The notes under the pieces were generated by a model. The model made no database searches. It was not told the origin of the DNA and worked only from the letters and a program-made list of their open reading frames with translations. The position numbers and the translations under genes were made by a program. Source: an uncultured Gammaproteobacteria bacterium (GTDB lineage Bacteria; Pseudomonadota; Gammaproteobacteria; PS1; Pseudothioglobaceae). From it: DNA of 64,000 bases. The stretch is taken from positions 1 through 64,000 of the forward strand of contig CACDVH010000008.1 of NCBI GenBank assembly GCA_902556205.1, in the 5' to 3' direction. Numbering within the stretch: the stretch's first letter is position 1; each line of letters begins with the position of its first letter. Shown one piece after another: positions 41,248-52,200 of the stretch.

Positions 41248-42384
41248 CTAACTATAATAAACTTTGACTTGGCCAAATCCCGGCAGCTTTTCAAGAGCAT
41301 TACTTAATTCTGATTGAATCTGTTCGATTGAGTTGTTTTTAAGGTGATCCATTGATAGGTAAAAATCAACCAAGATCTCACCATCTAAATAATGCAGCTG
41401 CGTTTTTTCGATTTCTAAGTTAACATTCTCAAGCTTTAAGGATTGACTAATAATTTTTAGTGCCTGAGCGCGCTCTGGTAAATCTTTATATGGAGCATCC
41501 TCTTTTTCTTCATCATTTTCAGGGTCAATATGGACAGTGACATCGTCAAGATCCTCAATGCATTCTTTGGCAACACGTTCAACACTTACACTAATAATAT
41601 GCCCCTCACTGACAGACAAGAACGGATTAACTTGAACATGAACATCGGCAGTTTTTTTATGTCCAACCTTTCTTGTTCTGAGGGTATGAACACTTTTAAC
41701 CCCCTTTATTTCAGATAAAGCTAAATGAAGTGCTTTAATATCCTCTTGATCAATAGAAGTATCAACTAATTCTTTTGTTGCTTCAAATCCGAGCTGCCAT
41801 CCTATATAAATAATTAAAACTCCAACAATCATTGCGGCAACACTGTCAAGGAAAAAATATCCATTAGCAGCACCAAATATTCCAATTACTACAACAATAG
41901 AAGATAAGGCATCCGTTCGGTGGTGCCAGGCATTTGCTCTTAGCAAATCAGATTTAATATTTTTCGCAACCTTTAGTGTATACCAATAGAGGCACTCTTT
42001 ACTTAATATAGAAAGAGCAGCGGCTGCAATTAACCAGTTTTCAAATCTAAGTTCATTCGGATTAGAGAAGCGCTCAAAGCCATCAAAGATGATTATAGTT
42101 CCAACAATGGCTAGAAAAATACTGATACCAAGTGTTGCTACAGTCTCAAATCTTTCATGACCATAAGGGTGATCAGCATCAGGAGCGTCACCAGAGATCT
42201 TGGCAGCATACCAAGTCACCCAGTCAGTAAGCAAATCAGAAAAAGAATGAACTCCATCAGCTACTAACGCACTTGATTGTCCAATGAAGCCCAATACAAT
42301 TTTTATAGTCGAGAGAATGAAGTCAATTAGAGCTCCAACAACGGTTACTTTTTGACTCTCCTTGCTGCGTGTTCCTAAATCCAT
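41248..42384 (-). CDS. cation diffusion facilitator family transporter
   Basis: SSALVADGVHSFSDLLTDWVTW, DADHPYGHERFETVATLGIS, RANAWHHRTDALSS. Confidence 0.95.
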   Translation of the reverse strand: MDLGTRSKESQKVTVVGALIDFILSTIKIVLGFIGQSSALVADGVHSFSDLLTDWVTWYAAKISGDAPDADHPYGHERFETVATLGISIFLAIVGTIIIFDGFERFSNPNELRFENWLIAAAALSILSKECLYWYTLKVAKNIKSDLLRANAWHHRTDALSSIVVVIGIFGAANGYFFLDSVAAMIVGVLIIYIGWQLGFEATKELVDTSIDQEDIKALHLALSEIKGVKSVHTLRTRKVGHKKTADVHVQVNPFLSVSEGHIISVSVERVAKECIEDLDDVTVHIDPENDEEKEDAPYKDLPERAQALKIISQSLKLENVNLEIEKTQLHYLDGEILVDFYLSMDHLKNNSIEQIQSELSNALEKLPGFGQVKVYYS

Positions 42385-42484
42385 TCAGTATTAATTAATG
42401 TAAATTTAATAGTTATATTTTAGGTTATGTTATTACGATTATTGGACTCCATAAAAGATATTACTATTTTTTTTAAAAAAAAGC

Positions 42485-42517
42485 TTGCAATTGCAAATGA
42501 GAATGAGTATCATTATC
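42485..42517 (+). promoter_or_regulatory. Fur box overlapping a sigma70-like promoter
   Basis: GAGAATGAGTATCATTATC at 42499-42517 matches 16/19 of the Fur consensus GATAATGATAATCATTATC; TTGCAA (42485) - 17 nt - TATCAT (42508). Confidence 0.82.
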
Positions 42518-42555
42518 ATTAAATTGAATAAAAGAAAAATTTTAAAAGGTTTGAA

Positions 42556-42675
42556 ATGATTTTTAATAAAACTGACTTCCTCAATCTTCATTTTATTTTT
42601 AATCATTTCAACTGCTTCAGAATAGCCCTCCGAACTAGTATGAAGCGAAATATCAAAGGAGATTTTATTAAGTGA
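42556..42675 (+). CDS. candidate 39-aa small ORF in the Fur-controlled transcript
   Basis: ATG with upstream AAAAGG (6-nt spacing): MIFNKTDFLNLHFIFNHFNCFRIALRTSMKRNIKGDFIK; unannotated. Confidence 0.3.
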   Translation: MIFNKTDFLNLHFIFNHFNCFRIALRTSMKRNIKGDFIK

Positions 42676-42737
42676 TATTTTAATTACATGAATGAGTTAT
42701 TTACTTCCTTTAATAACTCCCTAAATGTAGTTAATTG

Positions 42738-42772
42738 GCCCTATGTCTTCCTCCTTCCATAGGGCTTTTTTT
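42738..42772 (+). terminator. rho-independent terminator
   Basis: GCCCTATG tcttcctccttc CATAGGGC TTTTTTT, perfect 8-bp stem. Confidence 0.92.
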
Positions 42773-42781
42773 AAATTGATA

Positions 42782-42976
42782 ATGAAATATTGGTATAGCT
42801 ACAAAATATATTTATTAAAGAAAGCCAATCGTTTGAGTTTTATCTCGATGAGACAACATGGCATTCCAAAAAAAATTATTGGTCAAATTATTTTGGACCA
42901 AGTTAAAAAAGATTTTAATCATGAGATTAATTCCTACTATAAAAGTTCTAGAATTCTTAACAGGAGAACATTTTGA
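42782..42976 (+). CDS. hypothetical small basic protein upstream of the peroxiredoxin
   Basis: 64 aa MKYWYSYKIYLLKKANRLSFISMRQHGIPKKIIGQIILDQVKKDFNHEINSYYKSSRILNRRTF; stop overlaps the peroxiredoxin start; track start 42743 lies in the terminator hairpin so 42782 is preferred. Confidence 0.5.
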   Translation: MKYWYSYKIYLLKKANRLSFISMRQHGIPKKIIGQIILDQVKKDFNHEINSYYKSSRILNRRTF

Positions 42977-43572
42977 GTGTATTGGTTACTAAAGAGGCGC
43001 CTGATTTTATTTCATCTGCTATTCTTGCAGATGGAAGTATTGTTGAAGATTTTCAACTTTCAAAATTTAAAGGTAAGAAAATAGTTCTCTTTTTCTATCC
43101 ACTAGACTTTACCTTTGTTTGCCCATCAGAAATATTAGCTCATCATAAAAGAGTTAAGACTTTTGATGAAAGAGATACTGTAATTATTGGAGTTTCAATC
43201 GACTCAAAACATACTCATAATGCTTGGCGTAATACTCAAGTCAATGATGGAGGAATTGGTTCAATTGATTTTCCATTAGTCTCAGATATGAATCATTCAA
43301 TTATGAGCTCATATGGCATTACTCACCCTGAAGGAACCGCACTAAGAGCATCATTCTTAATTGATGAAAATTTTGTAATTCGTCATCAAGTAGTCAATGA
43401 TCATCCGCTAGGAAGGAATGTTGATGAGATGATAAGAATGGTTGATGCATTAGATTTTCATACTGAAAATGGTGAAGTGTGCCCAGCTGGATGGAATAAG
43501 GGCGAAGATGGAATGCAAGAAAATGCTGAGAGTGTTGCAGAGTATTTATCAAAAAATGCAAATAATCTTTAG
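42973..43572 (+). CDS. 2-Cys peroxiredoxin (AhpC/TSA family)
   Basis: VLFFYPLDFTFVCPSEILAHHK, GEVCPAGWNKGEDGM; TTG start with AGGAG six nt upstream. Confidence 0.95.
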   Translation: MSVLVTKEAPDFISSAILADGSIVEDFQLSKFKGKKIVLFFYPLDFTFVCPSEILAHHKRVKTFDERDTVIIGVSIDSKHTHNAWRNTQVNDGGIGSIDFPLVSDMNHSIMSSYGITHPEGTALRASFLIDENFVIRHQVVNDHPLGRNVDEMIRMVDALDFHTENGEVCPAGWNKGEDGMQENAESVAEYLSKNANNL

Positions 43573-43582
43573 ATTAGCTTGA

Positions 43583-45640
43583 TTATTCAATCACAATCTT
43601 AAAACCTGGAAGAGACTTTAGAAGAAGTTTTCCATAAAACTTTGATATTAACCTATTGTCAAAAATTGTTATTGTTCCTTTATCAGTTTCAGTTCTAATA
43701 AGCCTTCCGCATGCTTGGATGAGCCTCAAAGAGGCATCAGGCAGAGAAATCTCCATAAACGCATTTCTATTCATTGATTCAAGATAAGATTGCATGGTCA
43801 TTTCAATGGGAGAGGTTGGGACGCTAAATCGAAGTTTAGAGATAAAGACATGATTTAGATAGTCCCCTTTAAGATCAACTCCTTCAGCAAAACTATCAAG
43901 TCCGAATATAACACTTCCTTTTCCATTATTTCGATTCTCAATGTGCCTCTCTAAAATATTTTTTTTACTATATTCGCCCTGAATTAAAAGTTCACAGTCA
44001 ACTGATTTTTCTATTAAGTCGGCAACCTCTTGCATTTGATTATTTGATGCAAATAAAACTAATGATGCTGACTTATGATCTATTCTTTTTATGAGTTCCT
44101 GGGCAACTTCTTGAGTATGTTCAAAAGTGTTTGTGGGGCTTGACTTTATGTTACCTACTATAAACTCAACTGACTTATGATCGAACGGAGAAGGTAGTCT
44201 GAGATATTGATTTTCGATTGAGTTTAATCCAATTTGCTGATTAAGCCTGCTAAAACTCCCAAGAGCTGTCAGAGTTGCAGAAGTCAAAACCACACCCGCT
44301 GCTTTGGACCAAATCATATTGTGTAATGAAGCAGAAACATCAATTTTTGCAGAATTTAACTGGTAATTAAACTTTTTATTCGCAAGTCTAGACTGATTAA
44401 TCCAGTTGCTTAGAGGAGGTTTTTCCGGGTCTTGGGTCTGATTGAAAGTCGATAGAAGCGATAAAATTGAGGAAAGATTTTGATTATTCTGCCCAACTAT
44501 ATTGTTAATATTATCTGATATCGTCTGGTCAACTTTTGTCACTTTGACAAATTCTTCCCATTGCTCCTTGTATTGACAAAAGTCATTGTAAGCAGAGTTA
44601 AATAAGGTAAATAAATTTTTGGTTAAGTTAGTTATTTCTTTGGGTATGCCATTAATTGAAAAAAGGAAAGTATCGTCCTTAAATTCAAGGTCAGAAATTA
44701 GGTCAATCAAATCTTTAATTGATTCGTCAACTTTTTCAATATAGCTTTTTGAGGCTTTTGATTTTGTAATTTTAATGATCTGTTCAATTGAGCCTTGACT
44801 TTGACGAATTGAGGCTCTCATGAACTCAGTGCTCCCACCAATTGAAAAATGAGAGAGTGCTTTTTGAGATAGGTGGTGAGCCTCATCAAATATAAAAATG
44901 CAGTCTTCAACATCAGGAAGAACATTGTTGCCATTGATAATGTCAGCAAGAACCAAATCATGATTAGCGATTATTACGTCAGAATTTGACGCTTTTTTTC
45001 TAGCTTTGAAAAAAGAGCAATCATTATAAAATTCACAATTTTTTGAATTGCAAGTGAATCTGTTGCATGCAATTTTTTGCCAAAGACTATTTTCTGGAGG
45101 GTTCTCAAGATCATCAATTTCTCCAGTCCAACTTTTAGAGGAATAGTTTTCAGCCATTTCAGAAAGGCTATTAAGATCATTTTTAGTTGGCTTTTCGTCC
45201 CAAAGCAGAGCATCTTCGAAGAGTTCCGTAGAATTTGTATTGTCTTCTGTTAGGTTAATTAAATTTCTAATACAGACATATCGAGATCTTCCCTTTGCTA
45301 AAGCAAATTCAAAATCTACAGATGAATATTTTGTGGCTTCCACGATATCTTTGTTAAGAATCTGCTCTTGAAGCGCAACGTTTGCTGAAGCAATAATAAG
45401 CTTCTTTTTTAGTGCTTTTGCAATTGGAAGGCAGCTGACAAGATAAGCCAAGGTTTTTCCAGTTCCTGTTGGAGCTTCAACACATATAATTCGATTCGAA
45501 TCAGGATACTCTCCAGTCAATGTTTTGGAAATTTCTGCGATCATCTTATTTTGAGATGACCGATTACTGTAGTTACTTAACTGATTTTTTGCACCATCAA
45601 AAGAGGAGCGAATCTGCTGTTTAAGTTTAGGAGTCAGCAT
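43583..45640 (-). CDS. DinG/XPD-type ATP-dependent DNA helicase
   Basis: EAPTGTGKTLAYLVSCLPIA, FIFDEAHHL, Fe-S-type Cys spacing CNRFTCNSKNCEFYNDCSFF, LIQACGRLIRTETDKGTITIFDNR. Confidence 0.95.
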   Translation of the reverse strand: MLTPKLKQQIRSSFDGAKNQLSNYSNRSSQNKMIAEISKTLTGEYPDSNRIICVEAPTGTGKTLAYLVSCLPIAKALKKKLIIASANVALQEQILNKDIVEATKYSSVDFEFALAKGRSRYVCIRNLINLTEDNTNSTELFEDALLWDEKPTKNDLNSLSEMAENYSSKSWTGEIDDLENPPENSLWQKIACNRFTCNSKNCEFYNDCSFFKARKKASNSDVIIANHDLVLADIINGNNVLPDVEDCIFIFDEAHHLSQKALSHFSIGGSTEFMRASIRQSQGSIEQIIKITKSKASKSYIEKVDESIKDLIDLISDLEFKDDTFLFSINGIPKEITNLTKNLFTLFNSAYNDFCQYKEQWEEFVKVTKVDQTISDNINNIVGQNNQNLSSILSLLSTFNQTQDPEKPPLSNWINQSRLANKKFNYQLNSAKIDVSASLHNMIWSKAAGVVLTSATLTALGSFSRLNQQIGLNSIENQYLRLPSPFDHKSVEFIVGNIKSSPTNTFEHTQEVAQELIKRIDHKSASLVLFASNNQMQEVADLIEKSVDCELLIQGEYSKKNILERHIENRNNGKGSVIFGLDSFAEGVDLKGDYLNHVFISKLRFSVPTSPIEMTMQSYLESMNRNAFMEISLPDASLRLIQACGRLIRTETDKGTITIFDNRLISKFYGKLLLKSLPGFKIVIE

Positions 45641-45648
45641 TAAAGAAC

Positions 45649-46620
45649 TTAGGAGTTTCTCTCAAGCGAGAGTTCACACAAAAGCTTCAGTGCAGTTTTA
45701 TATTTCGAGTCTGGAAGGTAATCAATGGACTCTAGAGCCCTATTTGATTCTATCTTTGCAATATCACGACTATATTGGAACGCATCCACATTTAAAAGTA
45801 TTTCAACAATCTGATCGATATGTGAAGCATCTGCATTTTTAATTGCATCTTTAAGAATTTTATTTTCAGCCTTTTTAGTTTTTTCTAATGCATAGATCAT
45901 TGGAAGAGTAACCTTCCCCTCTGATAAATCATCCCCAATCTCCTTTCCAATAATATTTGAGTCTGATTCATAATCCAAGGTGTCATCAATTATTTGAAAA
46001 GCATTGCCAAGGTGCATTCCAAAGCTACCCATTGCATTGATTACTTTTTGATCAGCGCTTGATAAAATTCCAGCAATCTGGCAGGCTGCCTCAAAAAGAC
46101 AGGCGGTTTTTCTTTCAATCACTTTAAAGTATTCAGCTTGAGTGACATTGGCATTTTTTATATTCAGTAATTGAAGCACTTCACCCTCTGAAATTTGATT
46201 TGTGGCTTTTGATAATATCCTCATAATTTCCATAGAGTTTGGCTCTACCATGATTTCAAAAGCTCTCGAATATAAAAAATCACCAACCAATACACTAGGA
46301 GCATTGCCCCACAACTCATTGGCAGTCTCTTGGCCACGTCTCGTTGCTGATTGATCGACAACATCATCATGCAGAAGAGTTGCCGTGTGGATGAGTTCAA
46401 TAACAACAGCCATTGAGTAATGGTAATCTCCATCATATTCCGTAGCTTTAGCACAAATAAGAAGTAGAAGAGGCCTTATACGTTTTCCACCTGAATTAAT
46501 AATGTATTGGCTCATTTGACTAATTAGATCAACATTTGAGTCCAGACGATCGACTAAAATCTTATTCATTAAGTCAAGTTCGCTCTTCATAAGAGCTTGT
46601 ATTTCAGTGAAATTTTGCAT
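45649..46620 (-). CDS. ispB: polyprenyl (octaprenyl) diphosphate synthase
   Basis: GGKRIRPLLLLICAKA, LLHDDVVDQSATRRGQETAN, QIIDDTLDYESD. Confidence 0.96.
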   Translation of the reverse strand: MQNFTEIQALMKSELDLMNKILVDRLDSNVDLISQMSQYIINSGGKRIRPLLLLICAKATEYDGDYHYSMAVVIELIHTATLLHDDVVDQSATRRGQETANELWGNAPSVLVGDFLYSRAFEIMVEPNSMEIMRILSKATNQISEGEVLQLLNIKNANVTQAEYFKVIERKTACLFEAACQIAGILSSADQKVINAMGSFGMHLGNAFQIIDDTLDYESDSNIIGKEIGDDLSEGKVTLPMIYALEKTKKAENKILKDAIKNADASHIDQIVEILLNVDAFQYSRDIAKIESNRALESIDYLPDSKYKTALKLLCELSLERNS

Positions 46621-46626
46621 ATGGAA

Positions 46627-47244
46627 TTATTTTAACTGACTTGCCAATAAATAAACTTCTTTAGACCTTGGACGAGAAGCCTTTGGTTTGATTACAGAGA
46701 CTTTCTTAAATGATTCTCTTGCTTTTTTTACATAAGCGTCAAATCCTTCGCCTTGAAAAACTTTGACAATGAAGCTACCATTCAAATCTAAAGTTTTAAT
46801 AGCCATCTCAATAGCTAGATCAGCAAGATGCATTGATTTTGGCTGGTCAACTGATAGTTGTCCGCTCATATTCGGAGCCATGTCTGACAAAACTACATCT
46901 ACCTTAGATTGACCTGTCAATTCTAATAAGTCATCGTATACTGAATGCTCCGTAAAGTCGCCTTGAAGAAAAAGCACGTCATTGATTTCCTCTATCGGCA
47001 AAATATCACTTGCGATAACCCTCCCTTTTACGCCAACACATTTTGCGGCAACCTGTGACCATCCCCCAGGGGCGGCGCCCAGATCCAAAACTATATCACC
47101 TTTATGGATAATTTTATTTTTCTCGATAATCTCAAGTAATTTGTATACTGCTCTGGACCGATAGCCTTCTTTTTGTGCTTTTTTCACAAATTCATCACTC
47201 AGATGTTCATGCATCCAGCGTCTAGAGCTTCCTTTTTTTGCCAC
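46627..47244 (-). CDS. rlmE: 23S rRNA 2'-O-ribose methyltransferase
   Basis: [62 protein letters not shown] at 47244 preferred over the longer track ORF. Confidence 0.95.
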   Translation of the reverse strand: MAKKGSSRRWMHEHLSDEFVKKAQKEGYRSRAVYKLLEIIEKNKIIHKGDIVLDLGAAPGGWSQVAAKCVGVKGRVIASDILPIEEINDVLFLQGDFTEHSVYDDLLELTGQSKVDVVLSDMAPNMSGQLSVDQPKSMHLADLAIEMAIKTLDLNGSFIVKVFQGEGFDAYVKKARESFKKVSVIKPKASRPRSKEVYLLASQLK

Positions 47245-47386
47245 GATATAATTTATGTGAAATGAATAGTTCATTTTATAAGAGAAGTTCTTGGAACATT
47301 ATTGAATTGATTTTTGATTTATGTCAGGGCTCATTAAATTTATCCGGGATAATGTGCCATCGATTTTTTAATAAGAAGTAGTGATT

Positions 47387-49198
47387 ATGGCAGTCAAACT
47401 AAGAAACATAGCAATTATTGCACATGTAGACCATGGCAAGACGACGCTAGTAGATAAATTACTTTCTCAGTCACAAACCTTTGATGATCGTTTCCAGGCA
47501 ACTGATAGGATGATGGATTCGAATGACCTTGAAAAGGAAAGAGGAATCACAATCAGCTCAAAAAATACTGCCATCAACTGGGGCGACTATCGAATAAACA
47601 TTGTTGATACACCTGGACATGCTGATTTTGGCGGAGAGGTAGAAAGAGTGCTTTCTATGGTTGATAGTGTTCTTCTATTGGTTGATGCTGTAGATGGGCC
47701 CATGCCGCAAACGCGCTTTGTTACAAAGAAAGCTTTTGAGCAAGGGCTTAATCCAATTGTCGTGATAAATAAAATTGATAGACCGAGCGCAAGACCTGAC
47801 TGGGTTATTGATCAGGTTTTTGAGCTTTTTGACCAATTAGGCGCTACTGAAGAGCAATTAGATTTTCCTGTGATTTATGCTTCTGCACTTGGCGGCTATG
47901 CTTCTGAGGATGATTCAGTTAGAGATGGAAATATGACTCCAATGTTTGAAGTAATTATCGACAAAGCTCCTGCTCCTAAGGTTGATATTGATGGACCCTT
48001 TCAGATGCAAGTTACTTCCCTAGACTACTCATCATTTGTAGGTGCAATTGGAATAGGAAGAATTGAAAGAGGTTGCGCCAAAAAGAATATGCAAACTGTT
48101 TTAGTTACTCCCAATGGCTCTAAACGTAATGTAAAAATTGTTCAGCTTTTAGGCTTTAGTGGGCTTGAGAGGCATGAAGTGAATTTATCGACCGCAGGAG
48201 ATATTGTTGGTGTAGTTGGCATCGAAAATATATCAATCTCTGATACGCTTTGTGATCCATCAAAGATTGAGCCTTTGCCTCCATTAAGTGTTGATGAGCC
48301 AACTGTCAGTATGGCTTTCAGAGTAAATGATTCCCCTTTTGCAGGACTTGATGGAAAATATATTACTTCTAGAAATATTAGAGAGAGGCTTGATAAAGAG
48401 CTAATTTACAACGTTGCTTTGAGAGTTGAAAATACCGATGATTCTTCTGAGTTTTTAGTCTCAGGTCGAGGTGAATTACACCTATCCATATTAATAGAAA
48501 CTATGAGAAGAGAGGGCTTTGAACTCTCAGTTGGAAGGCCACAAGTGATTCTTAAAGAACTTGATGGTAAGGTTTGTGAGCCTTTTGAAGAGCTTACAGT
48601 TGACGTTGAGTCAGTTCATCAAGGCTCAGTGATGGAAAAATTGGGAGAACGGAAGGCCGAGCTTACAAATATGACGCCAGATGGAAAAGGGCGAGTAAAG
48701 CTTGACTTTATGATTCCTGCCAGGGGTTTGATTGGTTTTAGAACTGAGTTTTTAACCGCTACAACTGGAACAGGCTTAATGTACTCATCATTTGACTCTT
48801 ACAGGCCTCAAAAGGAAGGAAAGATTGGTCAAAGAACTAATGGCTCACTTATTTCAATGAACCAGGGTAAGTCGGTTGCTTATGCCATTTTTAATTTACA
48901 AAAAAGCGGAAAGTTTTTTGTGGGTCATGGAGAAGACGTCTATGAGGGTATGGTTGTTGGCATAAATTCAAGAGATAAAGACCTTGTTATTAATGTTTTG
49001 AAGGGGAAACAGCTAACAAATGTGAGGGCATCAGGAACAGATGAAGCTGTGGCTTTGATTCCAAAAATTAGTCTTGATCTTGAGCAAGCTCTCGAGTTTA
49101 TTGATGATGATGAGCTTGTAGAAGTAACCCCAAGTCATATTAGAATTAGAAAAAGATTATTAACAGAGAATCAGAGAAAAAGAGCAAGAAACTCTTAG
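47387..49198 (+). CDS. typA: translational GTPase TypA/BipA
   Basis: [59 protein letters not shown]. Confidence 0.98.
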   Translation: MAVKLRNIAIIAHVDHGKTTLVDKLLSQSQTFDDRFQATDRMMDSNDLEKERGITISSKNTAINWGDYRINIVDTPGHADFGGEVERVLSMVDSVLLLVDAVDGPMPQTRFVTKKAFEQGLNPIVVINKIDRPSARPDWVIDQVFELFDQLGATEEQLDFPVIYASALGGYASEDDSVRDGNMTPMFEVIIDKAPAPKVDIDGPFQMQVTSLDYSSFVGAIGIGRIERGCAKKNMQTVLVTPNGSKRNVKIVQLLGFSGLERHEVNLSTAGDIVGVVGIENISISDTLCDPSKIEPLPPLSVDEPTVSMAFRVNDSPFAGLDGKYITSRNIRERLDKELIYNVALRVENTDDSSEFLVSGRGELHLSILIETMRREGFELSVGRPQVILKELDGKVCEPFEELTVDVESVHQGSVMEKLGERKAELTNMTPDGKGRVKLDFMIPARGLIGFRTEFLTATTGTGLMYSSFDSYRPQKEGKIGQRTNGSLISMNQGKSVAYAIFNLQKSGKFFVGHGEDVYEGMVVGINSRDKDLVINVLKGKQLTNVRASGTDEAVALIPKISLDLEQALEFIDDDELVEVTPSHIRIRKRLLTENQRKRARNS

Positions 49199-49297
49199 AT
49201 TTTTTGATAATTTTGATTGGGTTATTTCATTTAATCTACATTGTTTCTTCATTTTAAAGCCTATATAATCACATTCTTCTTAAAACAATAGCTTAAT

Positions 49298-52200
49298 ATG
49301 GATTCCTTTTTAGATTTTTTGGTTAGACAGAAGAAATTTGCACTTGTCTTTTCTCTTGCCTTTATTGCTATTGGTGTTTTATCTGTCGTTGGAATGCAGC
49401 GAGACCAATTTCCAACCGTAGACTTTGAGGTGCTTAGCGTAACTACGGCTTATCCTGGCGCTTCACCTGAGGATGTAGAAAAATCCGTTACAAATGTAAT
49501 CGAGGAAGAGCTGCTGAGTGTTAGCGGCATCAAAGAGATTACATCTTCTTCTCGTGAGGGTATTTCTAGCATTATTGTTACCCTGGAAGCCGATCTTAAA
49601 GATGTCACGACTACAAAAAATGATGTTCGTAACGCGGTAAATCGAGTCAAAGCCTTTCCTGAGGAGGTTACTGATCTGCCTCTGGTGGTTGATTTCAATG
49701 TTACTGAATTCCCAGTAGTAACCATTAATATTGATAGTACATCAGGTAACTTCAATCAGGCAAGGCAAATTACAGATGAACTTGAGGTGGCTATTTCAAG
49801 AATCAAAGGCGTAGCATCAGTTGACAACCCAAGCTATCTTGATAGTGAAATCCAAATAAAGGTCAACCCAGACAAGCTAAATAAATACGAGATGTCAATC
49901 AATGAAGTGATTTCAGCAATCTCAAGTAGAAATGCTCGCTTTACTGTTGGAGATAATAATCAAGAAAGTCTTGAAAAAAATATCGTGATTCTCTCAGAGT
50001 TTGAGAGCATTGAGGACATCAAGAATGTTGTCATTAAGTCAAGTTTTGATGGCCCAGCCATTAGACTGGATGATATCGCAGAGGTCTTTAGAGGGCAAGA
50101 AGAAGAAACCTCAATTACCCGTGTTAATGGAACAAAGGGATTTGTACTTCAGGTAAAAAAACAGCCACAGGCAGATATCATTAGAACTGTCAAAAGAGTC
50201 AGAGAGCGTGTTGCTGAACTGCAGAAAAATATCCCAGATGATATTAATATTTTCTATACTGATGACTCTTCAGAAGCCGTTGCAAACCGGCTTGATATCA
50301 TTATAAAAAATGGCTACATTGGTTTGGCATTAGTCCTGGTCGTTCTTGGAGTGTTCCTGTCATTAAAAACTGCTTTTTGGGTAGCAGTGAGTATTCCAGT
50401 GACCTTATTGGGAACTGTTTTTGGCCTTGGGCTCACAGGTAATACTATTAACCTTATTTCTCTCTCAGGGTTTATTCTTGTTCTTGGAATTGTTGTGGAT
50501 GATAGCATTGTTATTGCTGAAAGTATCCACCACTATAAATCAAAAGAAGGGAATCTCTACAAAAATGTTGTGATGGGTTTAAAGAGAGTTATCATGCCGG
50601 TAGTGACTACAATCATTTCTACGATGCTTGTGATGTCGTCATTTTTCTTGATGTCTGGGGTACTAGGTAAATTCATCTATGTATTGCCTGTCGTGGTTCT
50701 ATTCGCCCTAGCAATCTCTTTTCTAGAAATAACCTTTGCTCTTCCGGCTCACTTAGCAAGTAAGAAAGTTGAGAAACAAAAGACGTGGTTTGTCCCGTTT
50801 GAAAATGTATACAACAGAGGTATGGTGCGTATCTTAAAGTGGCGCTATCTTATCGTTCCTATATTTATCGGTATTCTGGTTTATTCCGCAATGTTTGCTA
50901 TGAAGAATATCCCATTTAATCTGTTTCCATCCAGAGGCGCTACCGTTATGTTTGCTAATATTGAGGCTCCGAATGGAAGCTCAGCGTCTTACACAGAAAA
51001 AATTGTCATTGATGTGGAAAATTTGATTGTTAAAGAAATTGGTGCTGACTTGAAGTCTTACACCAGCAAGATTGATGCATTTTTTACAAATAAAGCTGAT
51101 ATAGAGATTGCTCTTACACCTACGAGTGACAGAGAGCGTGCTGCTGAAGATATGCAAGAAAAGCTCAAAGAATTGGTACAAAGTGTTGAAGGTGCTGAAG
51201 AAATAAGAATATCCTTGCTCAGACCTGGACCACCTCAAGGCGCAGATATTGAGGTTACCTTAGTATCAGCTAACGATGCTCAGCGCGTATTAGCCGCTGA
51301 TAGGCTCGAGGAAATTCTAAATTCAATTAATGGCGTTGACAACATTAATAGGAACGATGAGATTGGTAAACCAAGAATTGAAACGGTTCTTGATTTTGAT
51401 GAAATGGCTCGCCTTGGAGTCGATTATCAATCTGTCTATAGGCATCTTAGAACTGCTTTTTCAGGATCATATGTAACTGATGCCACAATTGCAGGTAAAG
51501 AAGAAGCAGTCAGAATCTACATTGGTGAGAATGATTACACTGAAAACTTTATTCAAAATACTGCAGTGAAAAATCGTCAAGGCAACTTAATACCAATGAG
51601 TCAGTTCTCAACCTTACGAGAAATTGAAGGTGAGCCAGATTACAATCACTTGGACGGTGATCGCTCTATTAAAGTTACAGCAAGTATTGCTGACGGGCGT
51701 CCTCGAGGGCGACCCACTAAAGAGGAAAATTCTAAAACTGCTGACGGCGACTCATTGAGTTTCACTCCAAATGAATCAGACTCAAGTGCAGCTCAGCCAG
51801 CAAGAAGGGGTCCACCTCCATCAAAGACAATCATTTTAGCTAAGGCATTAAAAGAACTAAACGCATCTGTTGATTATCCGCAAGTATCTATCGTCACGGC
51901 TGGAGGGGCGCAAGAATCGATTGAATCACTTCAAGACTTCCTAAGGGCTTTTGTAGTAGCAATTATTGGGATTTTCTTGCTTCTTGCTATACTCTTTAAT
52001 TCTTATTCACAGCCTATGCTGGTCTTAGCAGCCGTTCCATTTTCACTGATTGGAGTTATTTGGGCTTTCTATTTCCATGGTGAGCCGCTCAGCTTTTTTG
52101 CATTGACTGGATCATTGGCATTAATGGGCGTTATTGTGAATGACTCTTTAGTTATGGTTAGTCACCTAAATTACATAAGGGATAAGAGTGCTCAATTAGA

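Larger units (their letters stand above)
42520..42772 (+). ncRNA. candidate Fur-regulated structured sRNA / leader transcript
   Basis: Fur-box promoter at the 5' side, strong rho-independent terminator at the 3' side, internal perfect 8-bp hairpin GAGTTATT/AATAACTC (42694-42719). Confidence 0.5.
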
